40,404 nucleotides of DNA, taken from a virus. Positions within the stretch are counted from its first letter, which is position 1. Each line of letters opens with the position of its first letter. Positions 5,856 to 13,164 of this stretch are shown in pieces. The DNA lies in IMG/VR virus record IMGVR_UViG_3300025326_000100, positions 1 through 40,404 of that record. One strand, 5' to 3'. A program made the translations under genes and the position numbers. The notes beneath the pieces are model-generated. The model was not told the DNA's origin. It did not search any database and worked only from the letters and a program-made list of their open reading frames with translations.

Positions 5856-6037
5856 GATTTGTCTCCTCGGGTTGGTCGCTGTCGACAATCAGACCCTATC
5901 ACGGTTTTCGGACGATCCAAGATGCCCCCTATATTTGGTATTTGGATCGGCCTTTTTTGGCTCGAAAATAATCCGCTCCGGAGCGGATTTCCGTCCGCTC
6001 CTTGACGGATTTGCTGACACGGGATAGCAGTGGCCCA
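5856..6037. promoter_or_regulatory. Divergent control region with operator-like palindromes
   Basis: This gap separates the minus-strand early operon from the plus-strand regulator gene. It contains a perfect 20-bp palindrome at 5970-5989 (AATCCGCTCCGGAGCGGATT), an 8-bp inverted repeat CGATCCAA/TTGGATCG (5913-5920 with 5942-5949), and TCCGTC/GACGGA (5990-5995 with 6004-6009). The last overlaps a possible -35 box TTGACG at 6002-6007, though the -10 match at 6024-6029 (ATAGCA) is weak. The layout resembles a phage genetic switch read by the adjacent HTH protein. Confidence 0.6.
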
Positions 6038-6280
6038 ATGGCCAAGACCAAAAAACCTACCTCTACTAGTAGAGGGGCACGTCTGCTGGCTGCTCGGGTG
6101 CGCAGTGCCGGCACTCTCCGGGCAGTCGCAGTGCTCGCGGGAGAAAACGAAAACCAACTCGGTCACTATCTGAGAGGCCGTTGCCCGTCTGTCAATGTGC
6201 GGCTGCGGCTCGAACATAGTCTATCGATACCGTTTTTTGCATGGGATCACACAAGAAAGAGCAAGCATGTCCAAAAGTAA
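6038..6280 (+). CDS. Cro/CI-like HTH regulator, 80 residues
   Basis: Starts MAKTKKPTSTSRGARLLAARV. Residues about 14-60 follow the pattern of a lambda-repressor-type helix-turn-helix: GARLLAARVRSAGTLRAVAVL, then GENENQLGHYLRGRCPSVNVRLRLE and a closing IPFFAWD. It faces the palindromic control region and overlaps the next gene by 14 bases. It probably binds the operators at 5913-6009 to set the balance of the two divergent operons. No integrase is seen, so lysogeny is not implied. Confidence 0.7.
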   Translation: MAKTKKPTSTSRGARLLAARVRSAGTLRAVAVLAGENENQLGHYLRGRCPSVNVRLRLEHSLSIPFFAWDHTRKSKHVQK

Positions 6281-7235
6281 GAAGACCACCAAACCAGTCA
6301 ACAAGGCGAAGAAACTTGGAGCCACCAAAAGCAAAGGCGCTCAACGACCCGCAGAGCAAGCGGGAGCACAGCGAAGCGATCGTCCTCGCGAAGCAGACGC
6401 GAAAGCGAAAGCGGGAACGCCTGCGAAAGTCGGGAAGGCGGACCAGAAGGGAGCGCCTACGAAACCGGTGAGGGTCGAGAGAGAAACGCAACATCTCGCG
6501 GTGCAGTTGACCGATTCTGAGATTGACGATCGGCGACATCTAGTCAATCGCCTGCTGCTCGATATCGCGAAAACCAAGGCGCAGGCATCGTCGTTCGCCG
6601 CAACCTCGAAGGCGAACATTGCAACCCTCGAGGGGCAGCTATCCAATGCGGCGCGCGAGCTCGATAGCGGGCAGGTGTTTGCAGACGTGCCGTGCAATCG
6701 CATTTGGGACTACCAGAAAAAGCAGATTCGAGTCGAACGAACTGACACGAAAGAGGTCATCTCGTGCGTCGCGATGTCGAAAGACGATTTGCAGATGACA
6801 ATTCCTGGAGTCGACCCGACGAAGCCGAAAGGACCGAGTAAGGACAAATTACCGCGCGCGGTAACAAAGAGCGCGACGGAGAAGCTCAACAGCGAAGCGG
6901 ACCAGTCCGCGAGCGAACTGAAAGCACGCGCCACGAAGACCAAGCCAGATGTGAGCGACGACCCTTACGGTCGCAATAGTTGGAATTCTGATGAGACTGA
7001 CGAGGACGATCCGGTAACGGAAGCTCCAGATTCCTGCGGAACATGCGGCCATCCCTACGTGCTTGGCTATGACAAGCAGCTCAGGCAGGATGTTCGCATT
7101 CCTGGCTGCCAGTGCGAGGCCAACCGAATGGCGGTCACCGCTCGCGAACTGGACGAGACGGATCCGATCGATAGGGACGACGACGATGAAGATGATTCGG
7201 AAGATGTTGATGACGACTACGACATCGAAGACTAG
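6267..7235 (+). CDS. Conserved early phage protein with a basic N-tail, zinc cluster and acidic C-tail
   Basis: 322 residues. Residues 1-70 are Lys/Ala-rich and disordered. The core (LAVQLTDSEIDDRR..., GQVFADVPCNRIWD, RVERTDTKEVISCVAMS) resembles a phage family with the signature VxCxxxxD...RxDTGEVVxxxPMTxxE, of unknown function. A CGTCGH...GCQC group could bind zinc, and the tail is a run of Asp/Glu. A DNA-associated or DNA-mimic role is possible but unproven. The start at 6267 is preferred over a ring of upstream in-frame codons because it gives the least overlap with the regulator gene. Confidence 0.7.
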   Translation: MSKSKKTTKPVNKAKKLGATKSKGAQRPAEQAGAQRSDRPREADAKAKAGTPAKVGKADQKGAPTKPVRVERETQHLAVQLTDSEIDDRRHLVNRLLLDIAKTKAQASSFAATSKANIATLEGQLSNAARELDSGQVFADVPCNRIWDYQKKQIRVERTDTKEVISCVAMSKDDLQMTIPGVDPTKPKGPSKDKLPRAVTKSATEKLNSEADQSASELKARATKTKPDVSDDPYGRNSWNSDETDEDDPVTEAPDSCGTCGHPYVLGYDKQLRQDVRIPGCQCEANRMAVTARELDETDPIDRDDDDEDDSEDVDDDYDIED

Positions 7236-7767
7236 TTTCTCGCCCGGAGAAGCGCTTTGCCTGGCGGACGAGGTTCTTTCTCGCCCGCCAGCAAAGCCTT
7301 TCATTCGCCGCCCAGAGCTCCTTCCCACGAGGGTGTTCCGGGCGGCTCTGCCGTCCGAATTGTGTCTCGCGTCCAACGCATGGGCGCGTTCGAATCGCTT
7401 CGCAGACGGCGCAATCAAGGACAAGCTCTGGTCGTGGATCGAGCCGCAGGCGTTCGTGTGGCGCGGGAAGCTTGGATATCTTTGGCCGTTCCGCCACGAC
7501 GAAATGTGGCAGCGCCCGCAAGTTATCGCGATCAAGTTCTCCGCGCGCGGTCGTCCTGACAGCGGAGCGAACTTCGCGAAGATGCCGATCGATATGCTGA
7601 CGCAAGCTAAGCGACGTAAGAACAAATTCGGGGTTCCAGTGCTACAGAAACATCGGCTTGGGATCATCGTCGACGATAACGAAACCCACGCGGAGCAAGT
7701 ACCTCCATGGTGGGAACCAATATCCGCTAGCGCTCACTCATTTGTTGTATTGGAGATCAGGGTATGA
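7210..7767 (+). CDS. RusA-like Holliday junction resolvase
   Basis: 185 residues. The C-terminal half has RGRPDSGANFAKMPIDML followed by LGIIVDDNETHAEQVPPWWEP and a closing strand FVVLEIRV. This matches the RusA pattern of PD-x-DN-x-x-K, a following D, then DD near the end. RusA enzymes cut four-way DNA junctions, which suits the recombination genes of this phage. The start at 7210 has CGGAAG upstream and overlaps the previous gene by 26 bases. The stop overlaps the next start as ATGA, and its last ten codons are echoed at the end of the next gene. Confidence 0.65.
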   Translation: MTTTTSKTSFSPGEALCLADEVLSRPPAKPFIRRPELLPTRVFRAALPSELCLASNAWARSNRFADGAIKDKLWSWIEPQAFVWRGKLGYLWPFRHDEMWQRPQVIAIKFSARGRPDSGANFAKMPIDMLTQAKRRKNKFGVPVLQKHRLGIIVDDNETHAEQVPPWWEPISASAHSFVVLEIRV

Positions 7768-8264
7768 TCCGTATTCCTCTGGGAAATAACGCTTATTGCG
7801 TTGCTGACAAGCGGGATGAGCTCCTGCTTTCCGCCTATCGGTGGAGACTGAATACCTATCGGGTCGATGCGCCGCAGTATGCCATCAGCAACAAGAGGAT
7901 TCTCATGCATCGCCTGCTGATGGAGCCTCCAGGATCCATGGTGGTTGATCACGTCAACCACGATACTCTAGACAACAGACGGCGCAATTTGCGCGTATGC
8001 ACGAGAAAACAGAATCAGCATAACATGTCGCTGCGACGAGACTCGAAGAGTGGATTCAAGGGAGTGAGTTTTTACGGTGGCCCTCACCCTTGGCGCGCTA
8101 GCATCCAAACTTGCGGAAAGACAAGGTGGTTAGGCAGATTCTGTTCGGCCATCGACGCGGCTGTTGCTTACGATGTGGCCGCATCTGAGCTGTTCGGTAG
8201 CTTCGCGTGTTTGAATTTTCCAGCGAAGCATCACGCGTTCGTGATTTTGGAGGTGAGGGCATGA
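7764..8264 (+). CDS. HNH homing-type endonuclease with AP2 domain
   Basis: 166 residues. An HNH core lies at about 48-88 (MHRLLMEPPGSMVVDHVNHD, then TLDNRRRNLRVCTRKQNQHN) with the key His and Asn residues present. An AP2-type DNA-binding domain follows at about 97-152 (SGFKGVSFYGGPHPWRASIQ, later LGRFCSAIDAAVAYDVAA and FACLNFP). This two-domain form is typical of free-standing homing endonucleases in phages. The final residues HAFVILEVRA copy HSFVVLEIRV at the end of the preceding gene, and both ends carry a ribosome site and an ATGA junction, which suggests an insertion that repaired its own boundary. Confidence 0.85.
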   Translation: MIRIPLGNNAYCVADKRDELLLSAYRWRLNTYRVDAPQYAISNKRILMHRLLMEPPGSMVVDHVNHDTLDNRRRNLRVCTRKQNQHNMSLRRDSKSGFKGVSFYGGPHPWRASIQTCGKTRWLGRFCSAIDAAVAYDVAASELFGSFACLNFPAKHHAFVILEVRA

Positions 8265-8518
8265 GCCGATTGACTAACGCACTCGGGTGCCTGCGCGAGT
8301 TGAATCTAGCTCAGATAGAGCTGTCACGGTTCCCAGAACCTGCAGTCGCCGATGCGATCGAAGCTCTCGAACTCGAACTCATCGATATCGATCGCTGTGG
8401 CGGATACGAGCATGCCCCGAACCTATCCCCACCACTGCATCACGGCGAGTATCACGCGGGAAGCCCAAACAACCCCGTCACGCAGTTGCGGAATATGAGG
8501 GCGAAATGCAAAGCGTAG
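8261..8518 (+). CDS. Small hypothetical protein, 85 residues
   Basis: Starts MSRLTNALGCLRELNLAQIE. It is helical and acidic in its first half, with a proline- and asparagine-rich end. The start overlaps the HNH gene as ATGA with GGAGGTGAGG just upstream. It is probably the gene that followed the resolvase directly before the endonuclease arrived. No function recognised. Confidence 0.65.
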   Translation: MSRLTNALGCLRELNLAQIELSRFPEPAVADAIEALELELIDIDRCGGYEHAPNLSPPLHHGEYHAGSPNNPVTQLRNMRAKCKA

Positions 8519-9138
8519 CTGCGCTATTCGTTGACCCGAAAGGCCCATACTGGTCGGACCCGCGGTGCGACTGTTGGGACGAGAATCGGGACGCGCGCGA
8601 GTATCGCGGACCGTTGCCAGTTATTGCGCATCCACCGTGCGCGGCCTGGTGCAAGATGGCGTCACTACGGGAGCTTCGCTACGGGATGCCAGTCGGCATC
8701 GATGCCGGATGTTTCGCGTCGGCGCTACAATCTGTTGCAAGATGGGGCGGCGTGCTGGAGCATCCAGCGGGATCGCTAGCCTGGAGCGAATACGGACTGA
8801 CGACGCCAGTGCATGGAGATTGGATGCCAGCGCGTGACATTACTGGACGTATCAATTGGGTGACCGAGGTTTGGCAGGTCGACTACGGGCACAGAGCACG
8901 CAAGGCAACGTGGCTACTATACGTGGGATCCGCTCGACCAGCTCCGATGCGCTTCGAAAAGCGTGACCATTCTGCCTGCGTTAGCGGCTCAACAAACCGC
9001 ACCAAACGATCAACTGGCGGCGGCAATCGCGTTTGGTCTGCCGAGGCCAAGCGCACACCGCTGGCATTCGCCGACGCGCTGATTGAATTGGCCGCGAACT
9101 GCTGGGCGAAACCCGTAGGAGGAAATCCTACGGGTTGA
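8506..9138 (+). CDS. Dcm-like protein with a PPC motif, 210 residues
   Basis: Starts MQSVAALFVDPKGPYW at 8506 behind GAGG. It contains VIAHPPCAAWCKM, WGGVLEHPAGSLAWSEYGL and a later YGHRARKATWLLYVG. This set matches a phage family related in form to cytosine-5 DNA methyltransferases, in which the Pro-Cys pair would be the catalytic motif. At 210 residues it is shorter than classical Dcm enzymes, and I cannot see a clear target-recognition domain, so activity on DNA, or on a modified nucleotide, is uncertain. The stop codon is next to a strong hairpin. Confidence 0.6.
   Translation: MQSVAALFVDPKGPYWSDPRCDCWDENRDAREYRGPLPVIAHPPCAAWCKMASLRELRYGMPVGIDAGCFASALQSVARWGGVLEHPAGSLAWSEYGLTTPVHGDWMPARDITGRINWVTEVWQVDYGHRARKATWLLYVGSARPAPMRFEKRDHSACVSGSTNRTKRSTGGGNRVWSAEAKRTPLAFADALIELAANCWAKPVGGNPTG
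9110..9136. terminator. Hairpin at the end of the Dcm-like gene
   Basis: An 11-bp perfect stem (9110-9120 with 9126-9136) around the loop GGAAA, formed from AACCCGTAGGA. It lies in the last codons of the gene and is followed by GATTTC, only a weak T tract, so it may slow or stop transcription, or be the first of the hairpins described at 9139-9450. Confidence 0.6.
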
Positions 9139-9450
9139 TTTCACTCGAAACTCATTCCCGTTGACCGAATGCGTTTTGTCTCCGCGTCATGTTTCGCCAA
9201 ATGTGACGAGGAAGCATGATTCGTGCTGTTTCGTGACTCGCGTTTCGAAAACGTGGCACAAATGCCGACCAGTAAACTCGGACACGGCTGTCCGAGTTTA
9301 CTCACCGATGAAAATGCCCAAGTCAAGTGGGGCAGTTTCTTGCCCCCACCAGATTTGGGAATAACGTGGACGTTTGGCCCACGCTATTCCGGTGGGCGAA
9401 TTCGAAGGGGACTTGACTTCGGCTCGCATCTGGAACAATCATTCAGAACC
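9139..9450. other. Hairpin-rich non-coding region, origin or operator candidate
   Basis: A 312-base stretch without a convincing gene. It contains a perfect 13-bp stem (9271-9283 with 9290-9302), an 8-bp stem with one bulge (9327-9334 with 9341-9349), a 12-bp stem with one mismatch (9358-9369 with 9379-9390), and a 9-bp inverted repeat bracketing the last two (9320-9328 with 9411-9419). It precedes the small HTH gene and the replication genes, so it could be an operator, a replication start region, or a primer RNA source. Confidence 0.5.
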
Positions 9451-9672
9451 ATGTCCGTAATAGTTCTCAACCCTCGACAAGTCGCGCAAGTAGCCGGCGA
9501 AACCGGTGTTTGCACGAAGACCGTTCGCAAATGGTCGCTCGGTGGGAGGTGCCACGCGGCTACAGACACTGTGCTTTCGCGCGCAGTGGTCGTACTTGGG
9601 TTGAGCCCTGACAATTCTCGTCCAGTTCCCTCGAGGGAAAACTCTCACGAAACAGCGGAGATTTCCCAGTGA
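9451..9672 (+). CDS. Small helix-turn-helix protein, 73 residues
   Basis: Starts MSVIVLNPRQVAQVAGETGV. Residues 8-45 (RQVAQVAGETGVCTKTVRKW, then TDTVLSRAVVVLGL) fit a short HTH of the Cro/MerR type, with a disordered Ser/Pro tail. It lies just after the hairpin cluster and overlaps the replication gene start as GTGA. It may autoregulate the replication operon. An upstream in-frame ATG at 9223 would use the hairpin region as coding sequence and looks unlikely. Confidence 0.6.
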   Translation: MSVIVLNPRQVAQVAGETGVCTKTVRKWSLGGRCHAATDTVLSRAVVVLGLSPDNSRPVPSRENSHETAEISQ

Positions 9673-10496
9673 GTAAGATCGAACTGGACGATCAGATCTT
9701 GAATCACCCGAAATTCGTCCTTCTGATCCGCCAGCATGGGCCCGGTGCGTTTCTGTTTTGGATGGGGCTTCGAGCCTACTGCTCACAACACCTGACCGAT
9801 GGGCTAATTCCTACCGAGATGCTGTCGGAGGTACGCGGTGCGTGCGCTCGCGGTGCGTCGCTGCGACGTCGCGTGGACGCACTGGTGACGCACAGGCTGC
9901 TGCACCGCGTCGACGCCGGCGTCGTGCTGCACGACTATCTCGATCATGCGCAGTCGCGCGCACAGGTGCTTGCTTGGCGTGCAGCAAATGCCGCTAGAAA
10001 GGCGAAAAGCAGGGAGGTGTCACGGCGTGACTCACAGCGTGACCTAACAACGTGTCACGGCGTGACTCACAGCGTGACGGACGCCGTGACTCCGCGAGGA
10101 GTCCCTGCGCCTTCTGCCTCTGCCTCTGCCTCTGCCTTAAGATCTCCTTCGGAGATCCCCCCTAAGCCCCCCCAGGGGGGCAAACCAAAGCCCCCCCGGA
10201 CACGGCAGCCACCGAGAGCCCTGACCGAGCCGCCCGACGCGCTAGACCCGACGCCAGCCACCCTGGCGGTGGCATCCCGAGCCGGTCGAGACTGGCAGGC
10301 AGACTGGGCACGGTGTCGCGACTGGGCGCGCAGCAAGGGCGAGCGGAGAGCAGATTGGCAAGCCACGCTGCGGAACTGGATGACCTCGCCGATCAACGGC
10401 AACGGATCGAATACGAGCAAACCGATCCAATCAGCGCCAACCAACCGAATAGTTTTCAGACTCGGAGATGTGGAAAATGAAGCCACCAATTTGTGA
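9669..10496 (+). CDS. O-like replication initiator protein, 275 residues
   Basis: GTG start overlapping the previous stop as GTGA. Residues 1-100 (IELDDQILNHPKFVLLIRQH, TDGLIPTEML, HDYLDHAQSR) resemble the winged-helix N-domain of phage replication proteins. Residues 110-190 are a low-complexity Ser/Ala/Pro linker, and the end (DWQADWARCRDWARSKGERR) is a helical domain of the kind that loads helicase. The DnaB-type helicase gene follows with a 20-base overlap. The DNA beneath the linker carries out-of-frame iterons, as in the lambda O gene, so the origin probably lies within this gene. Confidence 0.65.
   Translation: MSKIELDDQILNHPKFVLLIRQHGPGAFLFWMGLRAYCSQHLTDGLIPTEMLSEVRGACARGASLRRRVDALVTHRLLHRVDAGVVLHDYLDHAQSRAQVLAWRAANAARKAKSREVSRRDSQRDLTTCHGVTHSVTDAVTPRGVPAPSASASASALRSPSEIPPKPPQGGKPKPPRTRQPPRALTEPPDALDPTPATLAVASRAGRDWQADWARCRDWARSKGERRADWQATLRNWMTSPINGNGSNTSKPIQSAPTNRIVFRLGDVENEATNL
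10017..10157. other. Iterons and hairpin inside the replication gene: origin candidate
   Basis: A perfect 27-bp direct repeat occurs at 10017-10043 and 10052-10078, a 35-base period. Each copy holds the palindrome GTCACGGCGTGAC and a related TCACAGCGTGAC, and a fifth half (GACGCCGTGAC) follows at 10080-10090. A CTCTGC-type pyrimidine run (10110-10137) and a 7-bp hairpin GATCTCC/GGAGATC (10141-10157) come next. Because 35 is not a multiple of three, the repeats encode different peptides, so selection acted on DNA. Confidence 0.65.
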
Positions 10497-11847
10497 CATA
10501 GCGAGCGAGAACGCAATCATCTGCGCAATCTACGATGCGCACGACCGAAGCCCGGACGCTGCTCGTGAGTGTTGTCCTGTAGATTTCTACGACCCGATCA
10601 ATCGCGCAATTTACGAAATCATGGTCGAGCTCAGCGGATCCGATTGGGATCCCAATACACTCATTCGGCGCATGCTTGCTACGCACGGCAAAGACCTCGC
10701 GAGCAAGGCCATGCTGCGTATTCTCGAGCTCCAAGCGCATCCTTTCGTTTTCGATCTTCGCGGAGCGGCGCAATCGATCGCGGACGCGTCCAGGAAACGC
10801 CACATAGTGAACGCAATACGCGAAGCGTCCGCCCTCGCTGAAGAGCATGAGGTTGATCGGGCTCTCGAGCTACTTCAGAAATTGTCAGACGAGCCGATGT
10901 CGAATCGACAGCCGCGTCAATTGCAGGAGTTGCTTTTAGCATCGTACAACGTGGCGCGAACGAAACGTTCGGTAACCGCATTAACGTCGGTTCATTGCGC
11001 GATCGATAGCTTGACTGGCGGCATGCAGCCTGGCGACTGTTGGGTCGTTGGCGGCGGGACGAGTGAGGGGAAATCGAGCTACGTAATTGCAGTCGCAGAC
11101 GAGAATCTAAAACACGGAAAGCGCGTGCTCATCGTGTCGATCGAAGATAGACCGGAGAAATACGGCAATCGTATTTTGAGCAGACGATCCGGTGTCGATG
11201 CTAAACGCATCCGCGATCACAACCTGGATCCATCGGACCACTCGAAGATCGCGACAGTGATAGAATCTGCACCTCCGTCTCCAGTTTTGCTTCACGGTCA
11301 GGGTGAGAAGTGGGAGCGATTATCGCAACGTATTGACGCAACAGTAACGCTCGAGCGTATTGACCTGGTTGTGCTGGACTACGTGCAGGAATGCGAAACG
11401 GAAGAGCGTTTCGGATCTCGCATGCTCGAGTTGCAATCGATCGCTAGGTCATTCCGCGCGATGGTTCGCCGACGGGGTTGCTGTGGAATCATCTGCAGTC
11501 AACTCACCGGTTGCGAGCCTGGTCAAATACCCAGCAAGCAGATGGCGCGTGAATGCAAGGATATCGTCAACGGAGCCGAGGTGGTACTGCTGCTTTACTC
11601 CGTCGACGAAGGTCCAACAACCGCGAGAATACGCAAGCGCTATTGCAACGTCGACAAGTCGAAGGACGGCAATTGCGGAATCGTGGAACTCGATTGGGAC
11701 GACGTGACCGCTAGCTACAAGCGCGTCGCTTCGCGTGACGATTGGGTTGACGATCGGTACGAAACCGAACTGCGAGACATCGACGATGCTATCGGAGCAA
11801 CGTCAATCAACGCCGCGCCACGCGTGGAGCAAGGGATCTTGTTTTGA
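10477..11847 (+). CDS. dnaB: DnaB-type replicative helicase
   Basis: 456 residues, the usual length for phage DnaB proteins. An N-terminal helical domain (about 1-140, SENAIICAIYDAHDR..., FYDPINRAIYEIM) is followed by the RecA-like core with Walker A GGGTSEGKSS (Lys about 199) and Walker B RIDLVVLDYVQ (Asp about 301), then GIICSQL and a KRYCNVDKSKDG segment corresponding to the C-terminal helicase motifs. It unwinds DNA at the fork with the O-like protein as loader. I chose ATG 10477 because GGAG lies 9 bases upstream; ATG 10468 is an alternative adding three residues. Confidence 0.9.
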   Translation: MKPPICDIASENAIICAIYDAHDRSPDAARECCPVDFYDPINRAIYEIMVELSGSDWDPNTLIRRMLATHGKDLASKAMLRILELQAHPFVFDLRGAAQSIADASRKRHIVNAIREASALAEEHEVDRALELLQKLSDEPMSNRQPRQLQELLLASYNVARTKRSVTALTSVHCAIDSLTGGMQPGDCWVVGGGTSEGKSSYVIAVADENLKHGKRVLIVSIEDRPEKYGNRILSRRSGVDAKRIRDHNLDPSDHSKIATVIESAPPSPVLLHGQGEKWERLSQRIDATVTLERIDLVVLDYVQECETEERFGSRMLELQSIARSFRAMVRRRGCCGIICSQLTGCEPGQIPSKQMARECKDIVNGAEVVLLLYSVDEGPTTARIRKRYCNVDKSKDGNCGIVELDWDDVTASYKRVASRDDWVDDRYETELRDIDDAIGATSINAAPRVEQGILF

Positions 11848-12422
11848 CATACGGATATCAGCAACCGGACTACCCAAGCGACAATGCAGCGAAAGAACCC
11901 GAGCCTGCGGGGCGGGATGAATCGAGGGATGTTTGGGTAGGTTGGCTCACACTTGAGACATTGTTTGAGCGAGCCGCTACTAATCCACGAGGAGCAGCAA
12001 CGACAGCGCGAGGAATAGTTGCAACTATTGCGTTGGGGGAAACCGGCGAGGATGCAATGGCCATGCGCTACTCACCGACCTCGCAACTCGAGCGGGTGCA
12101 AACCGAACGCGATTCATGGCGTCGAGTGTCCGAGAGATTGCAAGAGGAGAAAAACCAGATTGCCGACGAACGAGAGCGACACGCTGCGCTACAATCGCGA
12201 TGCTACGAGGGATTTGCTAGCGCCAGCGACGGGATATTCGATGCACTTCGCGAGACGGACCGAGAGCTCGACCAGACCCGGAAGGCGCTGGGGGAGTTGG
12301 TGAAGAAATTCGACGCATGGAAGGATTCCTGCACTGCAGGTAAGCCGGTTCGAGCGCAGTCGAATCTTGAAGAGCTTGAATTGCAGTTTTACTCCGCTCG
12401 CGCCCTACTGGGGAAGCCATGA
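11844..12422 (+). CDS. Coiled-coil hypothetical protein, 192 residues
   Basis: A TTG start overlapping the helicase stop as TTGA gives 192 residues; an internal ATG at 12057 is an alternative. The C-terminal half is a long coiled coil (TSQLERVQTERDSWRRVSER, later REKN-like and DALRETDRELDQTRKALGEL). The N-terminal part is Pro/Gly/Ala-rich. It ends with an ATGA overlap to the next gene. It could be a replisome or structural accessory; no family recognised. Confidence 0.55.
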   Translation: MTYGYQQPDYPSDNAAKEPEPAGRDESRDVWVGWLTLETLFERAATNPRGAATTARGIVATIALGETGEDAMAMRYSPTSQLERVQTERDSWRRVSERLQEEKNQIADERERHAALQSRCYEGFASASDGIFDALRETDRELDQTRKALGELVKKFDAWKDSCTAGKPVRAQSNLEELELQFYSARALLGKP

Positions 12423-12964
12423 TCGAGGCGATACTCGCTGTACTGCTCTCGTTCGCTGTCTCGACACGAGACCAAATTCCGGAGACGCAAGCGGAGCGAA
12501 CGGAACGACTGCGAGTCGTGGCAACTGCAATCGCATGGGCAGCAGACAGAGCAACGTGCTACGAACAGTCGTCACCGTGTCGAGCTGTTCTCGGTGACCG
12601 TGAGCTTGCGGCAGCAGTGTTGATTGTCCAGGCTCGTCGAGAGTCGTCATTGCGTCGTGACGTGCAGATTGGACAATGCCGTCCGCACGAATGCGACAGG
12701 GGCAGAGCAAAGGGTCCCTGGCAAACGCACCACGCGCCGTGGATTGAGTCTCGCGAACAGTGGCAGTCCTATGCCAGTCTCGAGCAAAGCCACGTCCAGC
12801 GGGCAGCATGGCGAACCCTGACCCTATGGGCTGGAGCATCGAGCAAAGGCCTGCATTGCGGATTCGCTCGCCTTGCGGGCTGGGGCGTTTGTTGGGGTGA
12901 TTACGGTCACGACAGGGCCGCGGAAACGCTGCGCGTTGCAGCAAGATTGAGAGGCGTGAAGTGA
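12419..12964 (+). CDS. Exported lytic-transglycosylase-like lysis candidate
   Basis: 181 residues. The N-terminus MIEAILAVLLSFAVSTRDQ is a signal-peptide-like hydrophobic stretch. The core reads VLIVQARRESSLRRDVQIG and GRAKGPWQTHHAPW, fitting SLT/goose-lysozyme-like enzymes, in which the Glu of RES (about residue 75) is catalytic and GxWQ lines the active site. Several cysteine pairs (CYEQSSPC, CRPHEC, CGF...VCWG) suggest disulfides outside the cytoplasm. It would cut glycan strands during lysis. It is encoded in the replication operon, far from the late enzymes, and no clear holin is next to it. The start overlaps the upstream stop as ATGA. Confidence 0.6.
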   Translation: MIEAILAVLLSFAVSTRDQIPETQAERTERLRVVATAIAWAADRATCYEQSSPCRAVLGDRELAAAVLIVQARRESSLRRDVQIGQCRPHECDRGRAKGPWQTHHAPWIESREQWQSYASLEQSHVQRAAWRTLTLWAGASSKGLHCGFARLAGWGVCWGDYGHDRAAETLRVAARLRGVK

Positions 12965-13140
12965 AAGCCAAGGAACTGAAAGCGATGATCGTGGACGTCG
13001 ACGACGAAGTTGATTGCATGGTGTCGGTGTGTTTCGCTGACAATAGTCGGTTCTGCGGAGTAATCCGGGAGTCCAGGATACTCACCAACCCCCACGTCTA
13101 CGACTGCGGAAACGGCAAGCCGGTGCTTGTCTTGGAGTAA
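12961..13140 (+). CDS. Small hypothetical protein, 59 residues
   Basis: A GTG start overlaps the upstream stop as GTGA. The protein begins MKAKELKAMIVDVDDEVD, carries CFADNSRFCGVIRES in the middle and ends KPVLVLE. It has alternating beta-like strands and three cysteines. Coupling to the transglycosylase-like gene suggests co-expression. No family recognised. Confidence 0.55.
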   Translation: MKAKELKAMIVDVDDEVDCMVSVCFADNSRFCGVIRESRILTNPHVYDCGNGKPVLVLE

Positions 13141-13164
13141 GTCGCGCGCGGATCTAATTTGCAA

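Noticed and set aside
6849-7667. 272-residue minus-strand frame opposite the acidic protein and resolvase genes
   Set aside because: Its sequence is Cys/Arg/Ser-rich with no fold-like pattern, and it mirrors codon bias of the plus-strand genes, which have recognisable motifs.
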